Shown here piece after piece: positions 38,989 through 47,185 of a DNA stretch of 64,000 bases. Origin of the DNA: a virus. Positions within the stretch are counted from its first letter, which is position 1. Each line of letters begins with the position of its first letter. The notes under the pieces were generated by a model that was not told the DNA's origin, did not search any database, and saw only the letters and a list, made by a program, of their open reading frames with translations. The translations under genes were made by a program, and so were the position numbers. The stretch is from positions 1 to 64,000 of the IMG/VR virus record IMGVR_UViG_3300032291_002681; one strand, 5' to 3'.

Positions 38989-39007
38989 TTATTTTTTCGT
39001 ATATTTG
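38977..39007 (+). promoter_or_regulatory. Bacteroidota-type promoter of the tmRNA gene
   Basis: TTG at 38977-38979, spacer of 20 nt, TATATTTG at 39000-39007. The -33 element lies inside the end of the preceding gene. Transcription would start about 8 nt before the mature 5' end. Confidence 0.75.
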
Positions 39008-39020
39008 TATTTATCAATAT

Positions 39021-39407
39021 GGGGGTGACTCGGAATTGATTACAATGAGAATTGTAGTATCACACGTAGACAGAAGTGCTAGATGTCTTTAAATCTGTAC
39101 AAAACAATAACTGACGTAGAATTATCTACTTGGAACTTCGAAGATGCTATGGCATTTGTAGGAGCTTACGATTACGCTGTAGCAGCCTAATCACCACCCG
39201 CATCACTCGTGGGTTTTAAATAGAAGTGAACAAACCGGAGCATTACTTATCGGCTCCCTAAAACTGATAGGTTGGTGGAATCGCTGAACTAACCATTCGG
39301 CCCCAATTATTTTGGAAAGTTAATAAGATTAAACTTTATCCTAAACGTGTGAATCTCTGGTATTATGGTTACTTTGTAAGACATGGGTTCGAATCCCATC
39401 ACCTCCA
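39021..39407 (+). ncRNA. ssrA: Transfer-messenger RNA (tmRNA)
   Basis: About 387 nt. The 5' end GGGGGTG (39021-39027) pairs with CACCTCC (39400-39406) over 7 bp with one G-U pair, giving the acceptor stem with A39407 as discriminator; CCA is not encoded. A 5-bp T arm with loop TTCGAAT lies at 39383-39399. The open frame GGA GCT TAC GAT TAC GCT GTA GCA GCC TAA at 39161-39190 encodes the tag GAYDYAVAA, of the Bacteroidota type. Hairpin-rich sequence after the tag fits pseudoknots. tmRNA rescues stalled ribosomes and tags the unfinished protein for degradation. It has its own promoter and terminator. Confidence 0.92.
39161..39190 (+). other. tmRNA tag reading frame
   Basis: Encodes G-A-Y-D-Y-A-V-A-A followed by TAA. 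The terminal Ala-Ala and Tyr-Ala-x-Ala-Ala pattern match proteolysis tags; the first Gly matches Bacteroidota tags. The exact resume codon is inferred by comparison. Confidence 0.8.
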
Positions 39408-39411
39408 CAAT

Positions 39412-39446
39412 AATCCCGAACTATTATTTGGTAGTTTGGGATTTTT
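39412..39446 (+). terminator. Intrinsic terminator of the tmRNA gene
   Basis: A 12-bp stem, AATCCCGAACTA at 39412-39423 with TAGTTTGGGATT at 39432-39443 (one G-U pair), 8-nt loop, followed by a T run. Confidence 0.85.
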
Positions 39447-39458
39447 ATATTTATGTGT

Positions 39459-39857
39459 ATGATATCGTTAAAAGAATTATTGAAAGAAAGTACAATCAGA
39501 TACACTCATCCAAACTTTGATAGTGAATGGGAAGAAGCACAGCGTTATCCAGAATTTGTTGAAATGGGTAGATTGGAATGGATTAAAAGAGGTAAAGCTG
39601 GATACGTTGTAAACTATTCTCAGATAAAAGATATTTTGGGAAATGTAGATTTAGATTTTAATGGATTACATCCAATCAAAAAGAAGTTTGTCTTACAATA
39701 TATAAAAGATGGGTTAGTTGAGCATCCAATAGTTGTAAAGTTTAGTGATACCGATTATGATTTAGTTGCCGGAAACACTCGTTTATCCGGTTTAGTTAAA
39801 TTCGGACATGACCCAAAATTGTGGGTTGTTGATATATCCGATATATTTGCAAAATAA
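39459..39857 (+). CDS. ParB-like domain protein with a leader-like N-terminus
   Basis: 132 residues from the ATG at 39459; an ATG six bases earlier (39453) is also possible but the later one gives MISLKELLKES, matching the N-termini of two other proteins nearby. The rest resembles a small ParB/sulfiredoxin-type fold: NYSQIKDIL, then VEHPIVVKFSDTDYDLVAGNTRLSGLV, with the Gly-Asn-Thr-Arg box. Such domains bind nucleotides and can be nucleases. Leu-Lys-Glu at residues 8-10 fits the cut site of T4-type prohead proteases, so it may be a packaged internal protein (inference). Confidence 0.65.
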   Translation: MISLKELLKESTIRYTHPNFDSEWEEAQRYPEFVEMGRLEWIKRGKAGYVVNYSQIKDILGNVDLDFNGLHPIKKKFVLQYIKDGLVEHPIVVKFSDTDYDLVAGNTRLSGLVKFGHDPKLWVVDISDIFAK

Positions 39858-39889
39858 TTTGGTAAATTGGTAAAAAAGTTGTATATTTG
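39858..39889 (+). promoter_or_regulatory. Bacteroidota-type promoter
   Basis: TTTG at 39858-39861, 20-nt spacer, TATATTTG at 39882-39889, 17 nt before the ATG at 39906. It begins right at the stop of the ParB-like gene. Confidence 0.75.
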
Positions 39890-39905
39890 TACAAATTGAT
39901 TTCGT

Positions 39906-40169
39906 ATGTCAAAAGCACAATCAGTAAATGATAAACCCAGAAAATTCCAACACATCTACAAAGATGATGATGGGGTAGAATCTATTTGGAAATACGATTT
40001 AGATAAGTTTCCTAATGGACCAATTTCGGTAGAGAATAAATTTCCACCTCACTATGAGAAGAAATTAAAAGCTCAACAAAAAGAAGCTAAACTGGTAAAG
40101 AATCAATCAATATTAGAAAAAGCAAAAGCTGCAAATAAGAATGATAAAGATAGTAGAAAATATTGGTGA
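39906..40169 (+). CDS. Small basic hypothetical protein
   Basis: 87 residues with a charged helical C-terminus (EKKLKAQQKEAKLVKNQSILEKAKAANK). The N-terminal half contains FQHIYKDDDGVESIWKYDLDKFPNGPISV. No known family recognised. Its end overlaps the next gene by 29 nt, so the two are probably co-translated, which could point to a role with the polymerase-like protein. Confidence 0.6.
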   Translation: MSKAQSVNDKPRKFQHIYKDDDGVESIWKYDLDKFPNGPISVENKFPPHYEKKLKAQQKEAKLVKNQSILEKAKAANKNDKDSRKYW

Positions 40170-41427
40170 GATTAACGAATTGATGGAAAAATTGGAAACT
40201 GAATCATCGATTTGGTATCCATTGTGGGTGGATAATGATAAACATCCACAAAACACTCATATATCCTTCCTGTTCGTTCAAACTTCAACTGATAGGTACA
40301 TTCTACCACATCAACATACGGACTCTCTATCACTCTCTAAACCGGTTATAGAGGGTATCTTAAATACAACAGGTGAAAAGTGGGTATTCCAAAAGAAAAA
40401 GCTACTACAATCGTTTCAAAATCTAAGGGAAGGGTTGAATGATGTTGATACTACTCACTTTCTAAAAACAGGTGAAACGATAGACTACTCCCAACAACTA
40501 CAACAATTAGTAGCTCCTTATTTACACAAAGGTTACAAAGAAAACATCATTCAATCCATTCCTATTCTTAAACTTGCGGAAGCGATAGAACCACTATTGC
40601 TAAAATGTACAAATCAAAAGAGTAAAACTTATAATTGGTACAATGATATCTTCTTACCAACCCTTTCAGATATTGAACGATATGGGGTTCGGGTCGATAG
40701 GGAAAAATTTATTGATAGATGGCCTCAAGCTCAAAAGCAAGTATCCTCCGATAACTTAGTGTACACCGAATACAATCCATTTACGGTGACCGGTAGACCA
40801 TCCAATAGACATGGTGGTGTAAACTATGCAGCCCTAAACAAAACCGATGGTAGTAGAGAGTGTTTCGTTTCCGATGGGATATTCCTACAAATGGATTATA
40901 ATGCGTATCACCCACGATTAATTGCTAAGTTGATTGGATTTGATGTACCGGATGGGAATATGCACCAATGGTTAGCTGACCAATATGGTTGTAGTGTGGA
41001 TGAATCGAAGGGGATAACATTCCAATTATTGTATGGTGGTATCGATGATGAGTTCCGCCAAATCCCATACTTTGATAAGGTGGCTGATTATATTGATGAG
41101 TTGTGGGTTGAAACGCAAAAGAAGGGATACTTGCAAACACCACATAGAGAGATTCCTTTGAGCTGGATAGAACAACCGAATGCACAAAAGGTATTTAACT
41201 ACTTACTACAAGCGGTGGAAACTGAAATGAATGTGGATGTGATGAGAAAGATATTAGATTATGTGAGAGGGAGTGGAATCCGATTTTGTTTATACACATA
41301 CGATTCGTTTCTTTTTGATGTACCGACTGGAATAGATAAGAATATTATTAGAGGATTGAAGGAAATAATTGAGGGAAGTGGGTTTCCTGTGAAAGCCAGT
41401 TGGGGATTAGATTACGGAAAATTATAA
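40141..41427 (+). CDS. Compact family-A DNA polymerase-like protein
   Basis: 428 residues. Residues 1-120 look like a degenerate 3'-5' exonuclease domain (ISFLFVQTSTDRYILPHQH, then GEKWVFQKKKLLQSF) without the acidic metal ligands. The polymerase domain has TVTGRPSNRHGGVNYAALNK, motif A at Asp252 (LQMDYNAYHPRL), a motif B-like segment with Lys290 and Tyr298 (SKGITFQLLYGG), and motif C as Tyr-Asp388-Ser389 in place of His-Asp-Glu. Family-A enzymes are usually about 600-900 residues. Both metal-binding aspartates are kept, so activity is possible, but motif B lacks the usual Arg and motif C lacks Glu. It sits among accessory genes, not with the replication genes. Confidence 0.75.
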   Translation: MIKIVENIGEINELMEKLETESSIWYPLWVDNDKHPQNTHISFLFVQTSTDRYILPHQHTDSLSLSKPVIEGILNTTGEKWVFQKKKLLQSFQNLREGLNDVDTTHFLKTGETIDYSQQLQQLVAPYLHKGYKENIIQSIPILKLAEAIEPLLLKCTNQKSKTYNWYNDIFLPTLSDIERYGVRVDREKFIDRWPQAQKQVSSDNLVYTEYNPFTVTGRPSNRHGGVNYAALNKTDGSRECFVSDGIFLQMDYNAYHPRLIAKLIGFDVPDGNMHQWLADQYGCSVDESKGITFQLLYGGIDDEFRQIPYFDKVADYIDELWVETQKKGYLQTPHREIPLSWIEQPNAQKVFNYLLQAVETEMNVDVMRKILDYVRGSGIRFCLYTYDSFLFDVPTGIDKNIIRGLKEIIEGSGFPVKASWGLDYGKL

Positions 41428-41431
41428 CAAT

Positions 41432-41441
41432 CATATTTATA
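41432..41441 (+). promoter_or_regulatory. Candidate late promoter motif
   Basis: CATATTTATA, 25 nt before the ATG at 41467. Confidence 0.4.
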
Positions 41442-41466
41442 CTATATACAAAAATAGTGTCATAAT

Positions 41467-42069
41467 ATGAAAAAAATCAGTACCCTTATAGGTTTCCTAC
41501 TTGTTTCGTTAATTTCGTTTGGACAAGATGTTAGAATTAAAAACGAAGTATTTGAAGTTCTTTATTCTCAATCATTGGAACAACCCCTAATAATTAAATA
41601 TCGTTCAACTAATAGACCTACAAATGTGAACAGGGGTACAATGGATTTCTATAAAGAACCAACGATTAAAACATCGGATGCGGCTGATTACAAATCAAAC
41701 ATATATGATAAAGGACATGGAGCTCCAGCAGCATCATTTTCTGATAATATGGTAAACCTAAAACAAACATTCTCATATTTAAATTGTATAATGCAAGACC
41801 AATACCTTAATAGAGGTGAGTGGAGATTGTTAGAAGAACAAATTCGTAAATGGGATGATACTGAAAATATAACTGTACTAATAAAAACATTCTTTGATAC
41901 ACCTGTAAAACGAGTACCAACTGGAGCGGCAATTCCATCTTACTTACAAAAGCATGTTTATTTTGAAAAAAGTAACAAATGGAAATGTTTTGTATTTCTA
42001 AATCAAAAACCAAAATTTCATTGGGATGAGTTAGAAATGATATGCGAAGACGAAGACCACAAATTTTAA
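41467..42069 (+). CDS. Secreted DNA/RNA non-specific endonuclease (NUC1 type)
   Basis: 200 residues. The first 19 residues (MKKISTLIGFLLVSLISFG) are a signal peptide, with cleavage likely after Phe-Gly or Gln. The active site matches the Serratia nuclease family: Asp81-Lys-Gly-His84 with GAPAASF (the DRGH box), followed by Asn115 in LNRGEWRLLE, the metal-binding Asn context. The protein is shorter than typical family members. Export to the periplasm or outside is inferred. It could degrade host or competitor DNA at lysis. The last base of its stop overlaps the start of the next gene. Confidence 0.8.
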   Translation: MKKISTLIGFLLVSLISFGQDVRIKNEVFEVLYSQSLEQPLIIKYRSTNRPTNVNRGTMDFYKEPTIKTSDAADYKSNIYDKGHGAPAASFSDNMVNLKQTFSYLNCIMQDQYLNRGEWRLLEEQIRKWDDTENITVLIKTFFDTPVKRVPTGAAIPSYLQKHVYFEKSNKWKCFVFLNQKPKFHWDELEMICEDEDHKF

Positions 42070-45000
42070 TGAATATGAATTTATCTGAATTAATAAACGA
42101 AATACTTTCTGAATGGGCATATCGAGTTGAAAACGGGATGCCAAACCCAAAGAACCCAATCCACTTAAATGAATTGGGTATTATACTTTCAGAAATGGGG
42201 CTATCACATATCAAAAATGATTTGGTAGAAAACCTATTGATGGAAAAAGGAAAAACACCTCAAAAAAATGTTGCAGAAGCTGAAGGTAATTTTAAAAACC
42301 CAGTTCTTAACAAATCTATTAAATATAAAAACGATAAAGGTGAAGATGCAGAAGGTATCGTTGGTAATCTATTAAGATTGGCAAAAGAACATCCTGGTAG
42401 AGTAGCGGCAGAAAAAACATTACCACCAGAAGGTTCTCCAGAAAGAGATTCATTAAACAAAGATTTGGGTGCTCAAAATAAACCTGCTGGTGCTGACCAA
42501 CCAAAAGCCGATGCCGGTGGTGAAGAAGCTCCAAAAGAAGACCCAGCAAAAGCTGCAGCTGCAATGTTTGACCCAAAAGCAGACCCTGCGATGGCAGCTA
42601 GAATGGATAAAGAAAAAGAAGTTCAAGCTCAAATAGCAAAAGATACTCAAGCACAAAACGTACCTCCTCCAACTCCAAAAAATCAAACAACAAATAAACA
42701 ATTAGCAAAAGCAGCTGGATTTGATAATGTTGGTAGTTGGTATAATGACCTTAATAAGAAAGCAATGTCTGACGATCCTGAAGTAGCATCACAGGCGGAA
42801 AAAGATTTAGATACATACGAAAAAAATAAAGTAAAAGATGCTCAATCTGCAGGTGATTTCAATCCAATAGATAGTAAAGATGTAGCAAAGGAAATGCCAC
42901 AAGCTGATCCAGATACATTTAGTGGAGGTTCTGATATTCCTGATGGAGTAGAGCCTGAACAATTGGAAAAATTCAATACCGATATTAGTAAAGTAGCACA
43001 ACAAGTAGCTGATGCAAAAGCTAAGGGAGAACCTGCTCCAAACATCAACTTATGTGATGTGACTGTTCCAGGTACTAACTTATATTGTGATGATAACTTG
43101 GGTATTCCGAGAGACCAGATGCCACAATTCAAAGGTACTGCTCAACCTGGTAGTAGAGCAGCTTCTATGGATGTGGATGCAAGTGGTGAGGTAGATACTG
43201 AACCTGTATTCAAAGAAATGTTAAAAGAGAAAGGTATTAAGACCCTTCAAACGGAAATACCTGCTGATAAATTAAAAGCAACTCAACAAGATTTAGTTGG
43301 TGCAAAAGTAGTTGGTATGATGGGTGTTTTAAAAGACCCAAATCACCCAGCTTTTGAAAAAATTACTGCACCAATATATGTGAGTAGAGATGGACACGTA
43401 ATTGATGGACATCATAGATGGGCAGCAGTTGTAGCTCATAATGCAGCAAATCCAGACAATCAAATACCAATGAAAACAACGGTATTGGATATGGATATTA
43501 AAGATGCAATACCAATGGCAAATAAATTTGCAGAAGATATGGGTATTGCGGCTAAGAAAGCCGATGCAAATAAAGAAACTCCATCAGAACCACAAAAAGT
43601 AACATCCGCACCAAAGGTTACTGAAAAAATAAAGAAAAAAATAGAAAAATGGACTGAAAAAGAAAAAGCATTCTTTGAAAGAAATGAAGGAGCTCCTGGT
43701 TCAGAAATGCGTAGAAGTTTAGGACAGGCATTAAAAGATAAAGCTAAAGGGGCTTGGAAAGCAATTAAGAAAGGATTTAAACATGAGGTTGAAGAATTTA
43801 AAGCAGCCGGGCAAGGTGTTCAAAACTTTTTTAGTGGTAAACCTTTGAGTGAGCATGAACAAAAAGCAGTTAAAGCCGTTGCATTTAAAGTAGTAACTAC
43901 TGCCGTATTTGGAGCTGCATTTGGTGGTTTATCACATGGAGCTGCATATTTTGCTAAACACGTGGCAATGGAATTTATACCCCATGTTATTGGTGAAACA
44001 ATCTTAAAGGGAGTTGGTAAAGCTGCAGTATTTGCTGATGCTGATGGTGAAGCTGAAGATGATGCAAATATGATTAAGTTTACCGAATTAATTGCAAAAG
44101 GACTTGAAGAAATGGAAATTACTCCTGAAATGATGGAGCAGATGGTTGATTCGTATAATGAAAAGAAAGAAAACGGTGAAATCGAAGATGAGCCATCTGG
44201 TGTAAAAGCTGAACATTTACATTTAGTAGATGAGTTGATGTTAGAAATGATTTACGGATTTATTGATGAAGTAAAAGGTAAGACATTTACAGCGATAAAG
44301 AAAGATACTGGTGAGACATCGGTATTTAAATCACAAAAAACAAGAGATGCAGCAGTAAAAGCGGGAACACATAAAGATGTGGATGCGAAAGATGATTCAG
44401 CTGAACCGGTTCCTGGTGCAGGATTATTTGATGACCCAGAATATCAAACACAAAGAGGTGGTAATGCTAAAAAAGATACTAAAACCTCAAAAACCGAATT
44501 ACCACAACTTTTACCACAATCGCAAATTGAAAATACTTTAATGAAAGATAATTTGAGTTCATTACTTGAAACAAATAAAATTCTTAGTAAGTTAAGGGAT
44601 ATGGGTATTGCCGGTGCAGGTGGCGCGGTTGCATCCTATGGTGAGAATTTATGTGTAAATACAACAAATTCACTTCAAAAAATGGGTGGAGTTGATGGAT
44701 TTGTACAAAAAAATAAAACTGCGGTAAAGGCGAAAGAAAAAATGATTCTTTCTAATATGAGTACATTTAAAAGACAAATAAATAGTGTTGCGGGGCAATT
44801 AGGATTTGTATTACCAGAAGATGAAGCCGAAGTTATTAAATATATAGCTGCCAGAATGGTGTTTACTGACCAAGAAAAAGAAAGATTGCAGGCTGATAAA
44901 ACATCATTGTATTACAAAAAAGGAAAAGAAGGATTTGCTGAAAACGAGAAAGCAGTGGAAGATTGGTGTAAAGCAGCATGGGATGGTGCGATGAGTACAC

Positions 45001-46271
45001 TTAGTGATTTGAAATATGATTCATTAATTGATATGAGTAAACCATTTATTGTAATGCAATCAAACCCAAAAGAAGGTGGGCATGATGCACCTGTATTAAG
45101 CGTACTACAAAAGAAATTAGAAGAAGCAAAATCAAATGGTGATAAGAAAGCGGTAAAACATTATGAGGAAGAAATTTATGCGTTTACTAAATTGGGATTC
45201 CACGATACTTACGCAGTTGGTTATACTAAAGATGGTTTACTAACCGTAAAGCATATTACTAATAAAAAACAAGATGATTTACAAGATATTTGGGGTAATA
45301 CAACACCTGAATACGCATTAAATTTAATTAAAAAATCGTTTGGTCCAAAAGTATCAAAAGCGGTTGTTGATGTTATTGAAGATGGTATAGTAAAGGTAAA
45401 AGATAGTAAAGCCGCAACTACTAGATTATTTTCTAAAATGAATATTGATGATGAGTTTGTAGCAATTTGTGATACTAAACAAATGAAACCTTACATAGAT
45501 GAGTTAAAAGAGCACGGAAAATTCAATCAATGGTTAAACGAAAAGGGAATTTCTCCTAAGAATACAAAAGAGTGGTTAAAATACGCACAAGAATATGTTA
45601 AACAAACACCAAATGCATCTTATGGTACATTTGGTAAATTAGTAAATAAAGTTGGAGAATTTTCTCAATTGGGTCCTTTTGTGAGAGCGAACCCAAAAAT
45701 AAATTTTAATAGTGATTCTGTAAAAACTGCTGTAAAAAATAAAAATGATGAAAAAGAATTAGTTGCAGCAGTTCATAAAGATGTAGCCGATTCAATAGCA
45801 AAGGCAGATAAAAAATTAGGATTTCCTGATAAAAATGGAAAAAACGGTCCACATACTCAGGCATACCTAACAGTAGTAATGCATTCAATGCACTTTGATT
45901 TAATGGTTGAAAACTTTGATAAAAGATTATCGGCATTGACGGGCATTAGAGCCTCAAGTCCTGCCGATTTTAGAGAATGTTTAGAGGTACTGAGTGGATA
46001 TAAGAGAAATCCAAAACACAGTGAGGAAGAACACCGAAAATCTTTAAATAAACATCTTTTAGAAAAATGTAAAATCAATCCACAAACAAGAGCAATTGAA
46101 ATTACTGATAAAACTGGAACAAAAGTATTGGCTGAAGATACGTGGAGAACCGCAGGAACATCTCAAAAAGTTGAAAAGAAATTAGGGGGTTCTCTAAGAG
46201 AATGTATTTCGGCAAAAGTTGATGTAAGACAAAAGCAAAGAAGACAGGCAGAAAAGCGTAAACGAAAATAA
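42069..46271 (+). CDS. Very large accessory protein with ParB-like domain
   Basis: 1400 residues from the ATG at 42069 (TAATG overlap with the nuclease stop); an upstream ATG at 42042 would add MRRRRPQIL and is less likely. The N-terminus MNMNLSELINEILSE resembles a capsid-targeting leader. Residues 90-320 are Pro/Ala/Lys-rich and low complexity. About 330-520 is a ParB-like domain with Asp446-Gly-His-His-Arg450-Trp. A hydrophobic Gly/Ala stretch lies near 610-660. Residues about 738-790 are a module shared with the protein at 48076-49263. The rest is helical, with no family recognised. A packaged or injected virion protein is the preferred guess; the function is unknown. Confidence 0.65.
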   Translation: MNMNLSELINEILSEWAYRVENGMPNPKNPIHLNELGIILSEMGLSHIKNDLVENLLMEKGKTPQKNVAEAEGNFKNPVLNKSIKYKNDKGEDAEGIVGNLLRLAKEHPGRVAAEKTLPPEGSPERDSLNKDLGAQNKPAGADQPKADAGGEEAPKEDPAKAAAAMFDPKADPAMAARMDKEKEVQAQIAKDTQAQNVPPPTPKNQTTNKQLAKAAGFDNVGSWYNDLNKKAMSDDPEVASQAEKDLDTYEKNKVKDAQSAGDFNPIDSKDVAKEMPQADPDTFSGGSDIPDGVEPEQLEKFNTDISKVAQQVADAKAKGEPAPNINLCDVTVPGTNLYCDDNLGIPRDQMPQFKGTAQPGSRAASMDVDASGEVDTEPVFKEMLKEKGIKTLQTEIPADKLKATQQDLVGAKVVGMMGVLKDPNHPAFEKITAPIYVSRDGHVIDGHHRWAAVVAHNAANPDNQIPMKTTVLDMDIKDAIPMANKFAEDMGIAAKKADANKETPSEPQKVTSAPKVTEKIKKKIEKWTEKEKAFFERNEGAPGSEMRRSLGQALKDKAKGAWKAIKKGFKHEVEEFKAAGQGVQNFFSGKPLSEHEQKAVKAVAFKVVTTAVFGAAFGGLSHGAAYFAKHVAMEFIPHVIGETILKGVGKAAVFADADGEAEDDANMIKFTELIAKGLEEMEITPEMMEQMVDSYNEKKENGEIEDEPSGVKAEHLHLVDELMLEMIYGFIDEVKGKTFTAIKKDTGETSVFKSQKTRDAAVKAGTHKDVDAKDDSAEPVPGAGLFDDPEYQTQRGGNAKKDTKTSKTELPQLLPQSQIENTLMKDNLSSLLETNKILSKLRDMGIAGAGGAVASYGENLCVNTTNSLQKMGGVDGFVQKNKTAVKAKEKMILSNMSTFKRQINSVAGQLGFVLPEDEAEVIKYIAARMVFTDQEKERLQADKTSLYYKKGKEGFAENEKAVEDWCKAAWDGAMSTLSDLKYDSLIDMSKPFIVMQSNPKEGGHDAPVLSVLQKKLEEAKSNGDKKAVKHYEEEIYAFTKLGFHDTYAVGYTKDGLLTVKHITNKKQDDLQDIWGNTTPEYALNLIKKSFGPKVSKAVVDVIEDGIVKVKDSKAATTRLFSKMNIDDEFVAICDTKQMKPYIDELKEHGKFNQWLNEKGISPKNTKEWLKYAQEYVKQTPNASYGTFGKLVNKVGEFSQLGPFVRANPKINFNSDSVKTAVKNKNDEKELVAAVHKDVADSIAKADKKLGFPDKNGKNGPHTQAYLTVVMHSMHFDLMVENFDKRLSALTGIRASSPADFRECLEVLSGYKRNPKHSEEEHRKSLNKHLLEKCKINPQTRAIEITDKTGTKVLAEDTWRTAGTSQKVEKKLGGSLRECISAKVDVRQKQRRQAEKRKRK

Positions 46272-46299
46272 CCTGTTTTTATCCTTCCTTTTGGTTTTT

Positions 46300-46309
46300 A
46301 ATATTTATA
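46300..46309 (+). promoter_or_regulatory. Candidate late promoter motif
   Basis: AATATTTATA, 20 nt before the ATG at 46330. The gene start is also preceded by AGAGG, a weak Shine-Dalgarno-like site. Confidence 0.45.
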
Positions 46310-46329
46310 GTTAATTAAAAGAAAAGAGG

Positions 46330-46761
46330 ATGAAGACACAGTTACTTTGTACATTTACAACAAAAGGAGAGTTACAAAATACTCTACAACAAATTAGAGA
46401 AACGTATCATATAGTGTATAATTACATTTATATTTTACAAAACAAATCTAATTTGGATGAGTTGTTTATTACATATAATATAGATACAGCTTTCCAACCG
46501 GATACTCCATTGGAAAATACAATATTGATACATAGAAAGAAGGAATCTAATTCACTATATACTATTAATGCTCTTAACGAATTGGTTAAAGAGGAAAATA
46601 GTGGGGTATTAGATTCTTCGTTTGTCATTAATTGGCAGAAATTTAAGAATTCAATCATACTAACAAATGCGGAAGGAACTAAGAAAATTCAGACACGAGT
46701 TTTTGAAGTGATGTCATTTGGTGAGGATGTAACAAATAACAATAAAAATAGTGAGGGATAA
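46330..46761 (+). CDS. Conserved T4-like hypothetical protein
   Basis: 143 residues. MKTQLLCTFTTKGELQNTL, then FITYNIDT, and the segment ILIHRKKESNSLYTINALNELV with SFVINWQKFKNSIIL form a pattern I have seen in T4-like phages, where the function is not assigned. It has no membrane or signal segment. It lies 6 nt before the SpeD-like gene, so both probably share a transcript. Confidence 0.65.
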   Translation: MKTQLLCTFTTKGELQNTLQQIRETYHIVYNYIYILQNKSNLDELFITYNIDTAFQPDTPLENTILIHRKKESNSLYTINALNELVKEENSGVLDSSFVINWQKFKNSIILTNAEGTKKIQTRVFEVMSFGEDVTNNNKNSEG

Positions 46762-46767
46762 TTAAAA

Positions 46768-47169
46768 ATGTTTATACCAAATCATTTACATTTACTTGTA
46801 AAAGGATACATAAAAACCCCACCACAAACCGAAAACGTATTAAACGAATGGTTTAGACAATTAGTTACTAAGGTAGGAATGAAAGTGGTAGCAGGACCTA
46901 CATCAGTTTATGTGAATGAACCTGGCAACGAAGGAATAACTGGAACTGTGACCCTAGCAACATCGCATGCTAGTATTCACGTTTGGGATAACGAAAATCC
47001 AGCTATGTTTCAATTTGATTTATATAGTTGTTCGGATTTTACACCAACGCAAGTATTAGACCATATTGATGAATGGTTTGAATTAAATGAAGCCTATTGG
47101 CAGTTTATAGATAGAAACGGAAGTACCTTTGAATTAGTAAATTCTGGGCATTTCACAAAAAACAAATAA
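46768..47169 (+). CDS. S-adenosylmethionine decarboxylase-like protein (SpeD family)
   Basis: 133 residues, the size of bacterial SpeD. The core EGITGTVTLATSHASIHVW followed by FQFDLYSCSDF aligns without gaps through the processing site of SpeD-type AdoMet decarboxylases: Ser66 at the pyruvoyl position, His71 as the processing His, Cys88 as the catalytic Cys. Thr58 replaces the usual Ser and Thr65 replaces the Glu before the cleaved bond. SpeD makes decarboxylated AdoMet for polyamine synthesis, and phage copies are known in cyanophages. The substitutions could mean altered or lost activity. No other polyamine gene is nearby. Confidence 0.72.
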   Translation: MFIPNHLHLLVKGYIKTPPQTENVLNEWFRQLVTKVGMKVVAGPTSVYVNEPGNEGITGTVTLATSHASIHVWDNENPAMFQFDLYSCSDFTPTQVLDHIDEWFELNEAYWQFIDRNGSTFELVNSGHFTKNK

Positions 47170-47185
47170 TTTAAATACTAACATT

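Noticed and set aside
39200-39410. A separate tRNA gene after the tag
   Set aside because: The only T arm and acceptor half pair with the 5' end at 39021, so they belong to the tmRNA.
39446-39455. TATATTTATG as a late promoter of the ParB-like gene
   Set aside because: It overlaps the possible start codon at 39453, leaving no usable leader; it may be chance next to the terminator T run.
42042-42068. Upstream ATG of the 1400-residue protein
   Set aside because: It lies inside the nuclease gene and adds an Arg-rich stretch; the ATG at 42069 overlaps the stop as other coupled genes here do.
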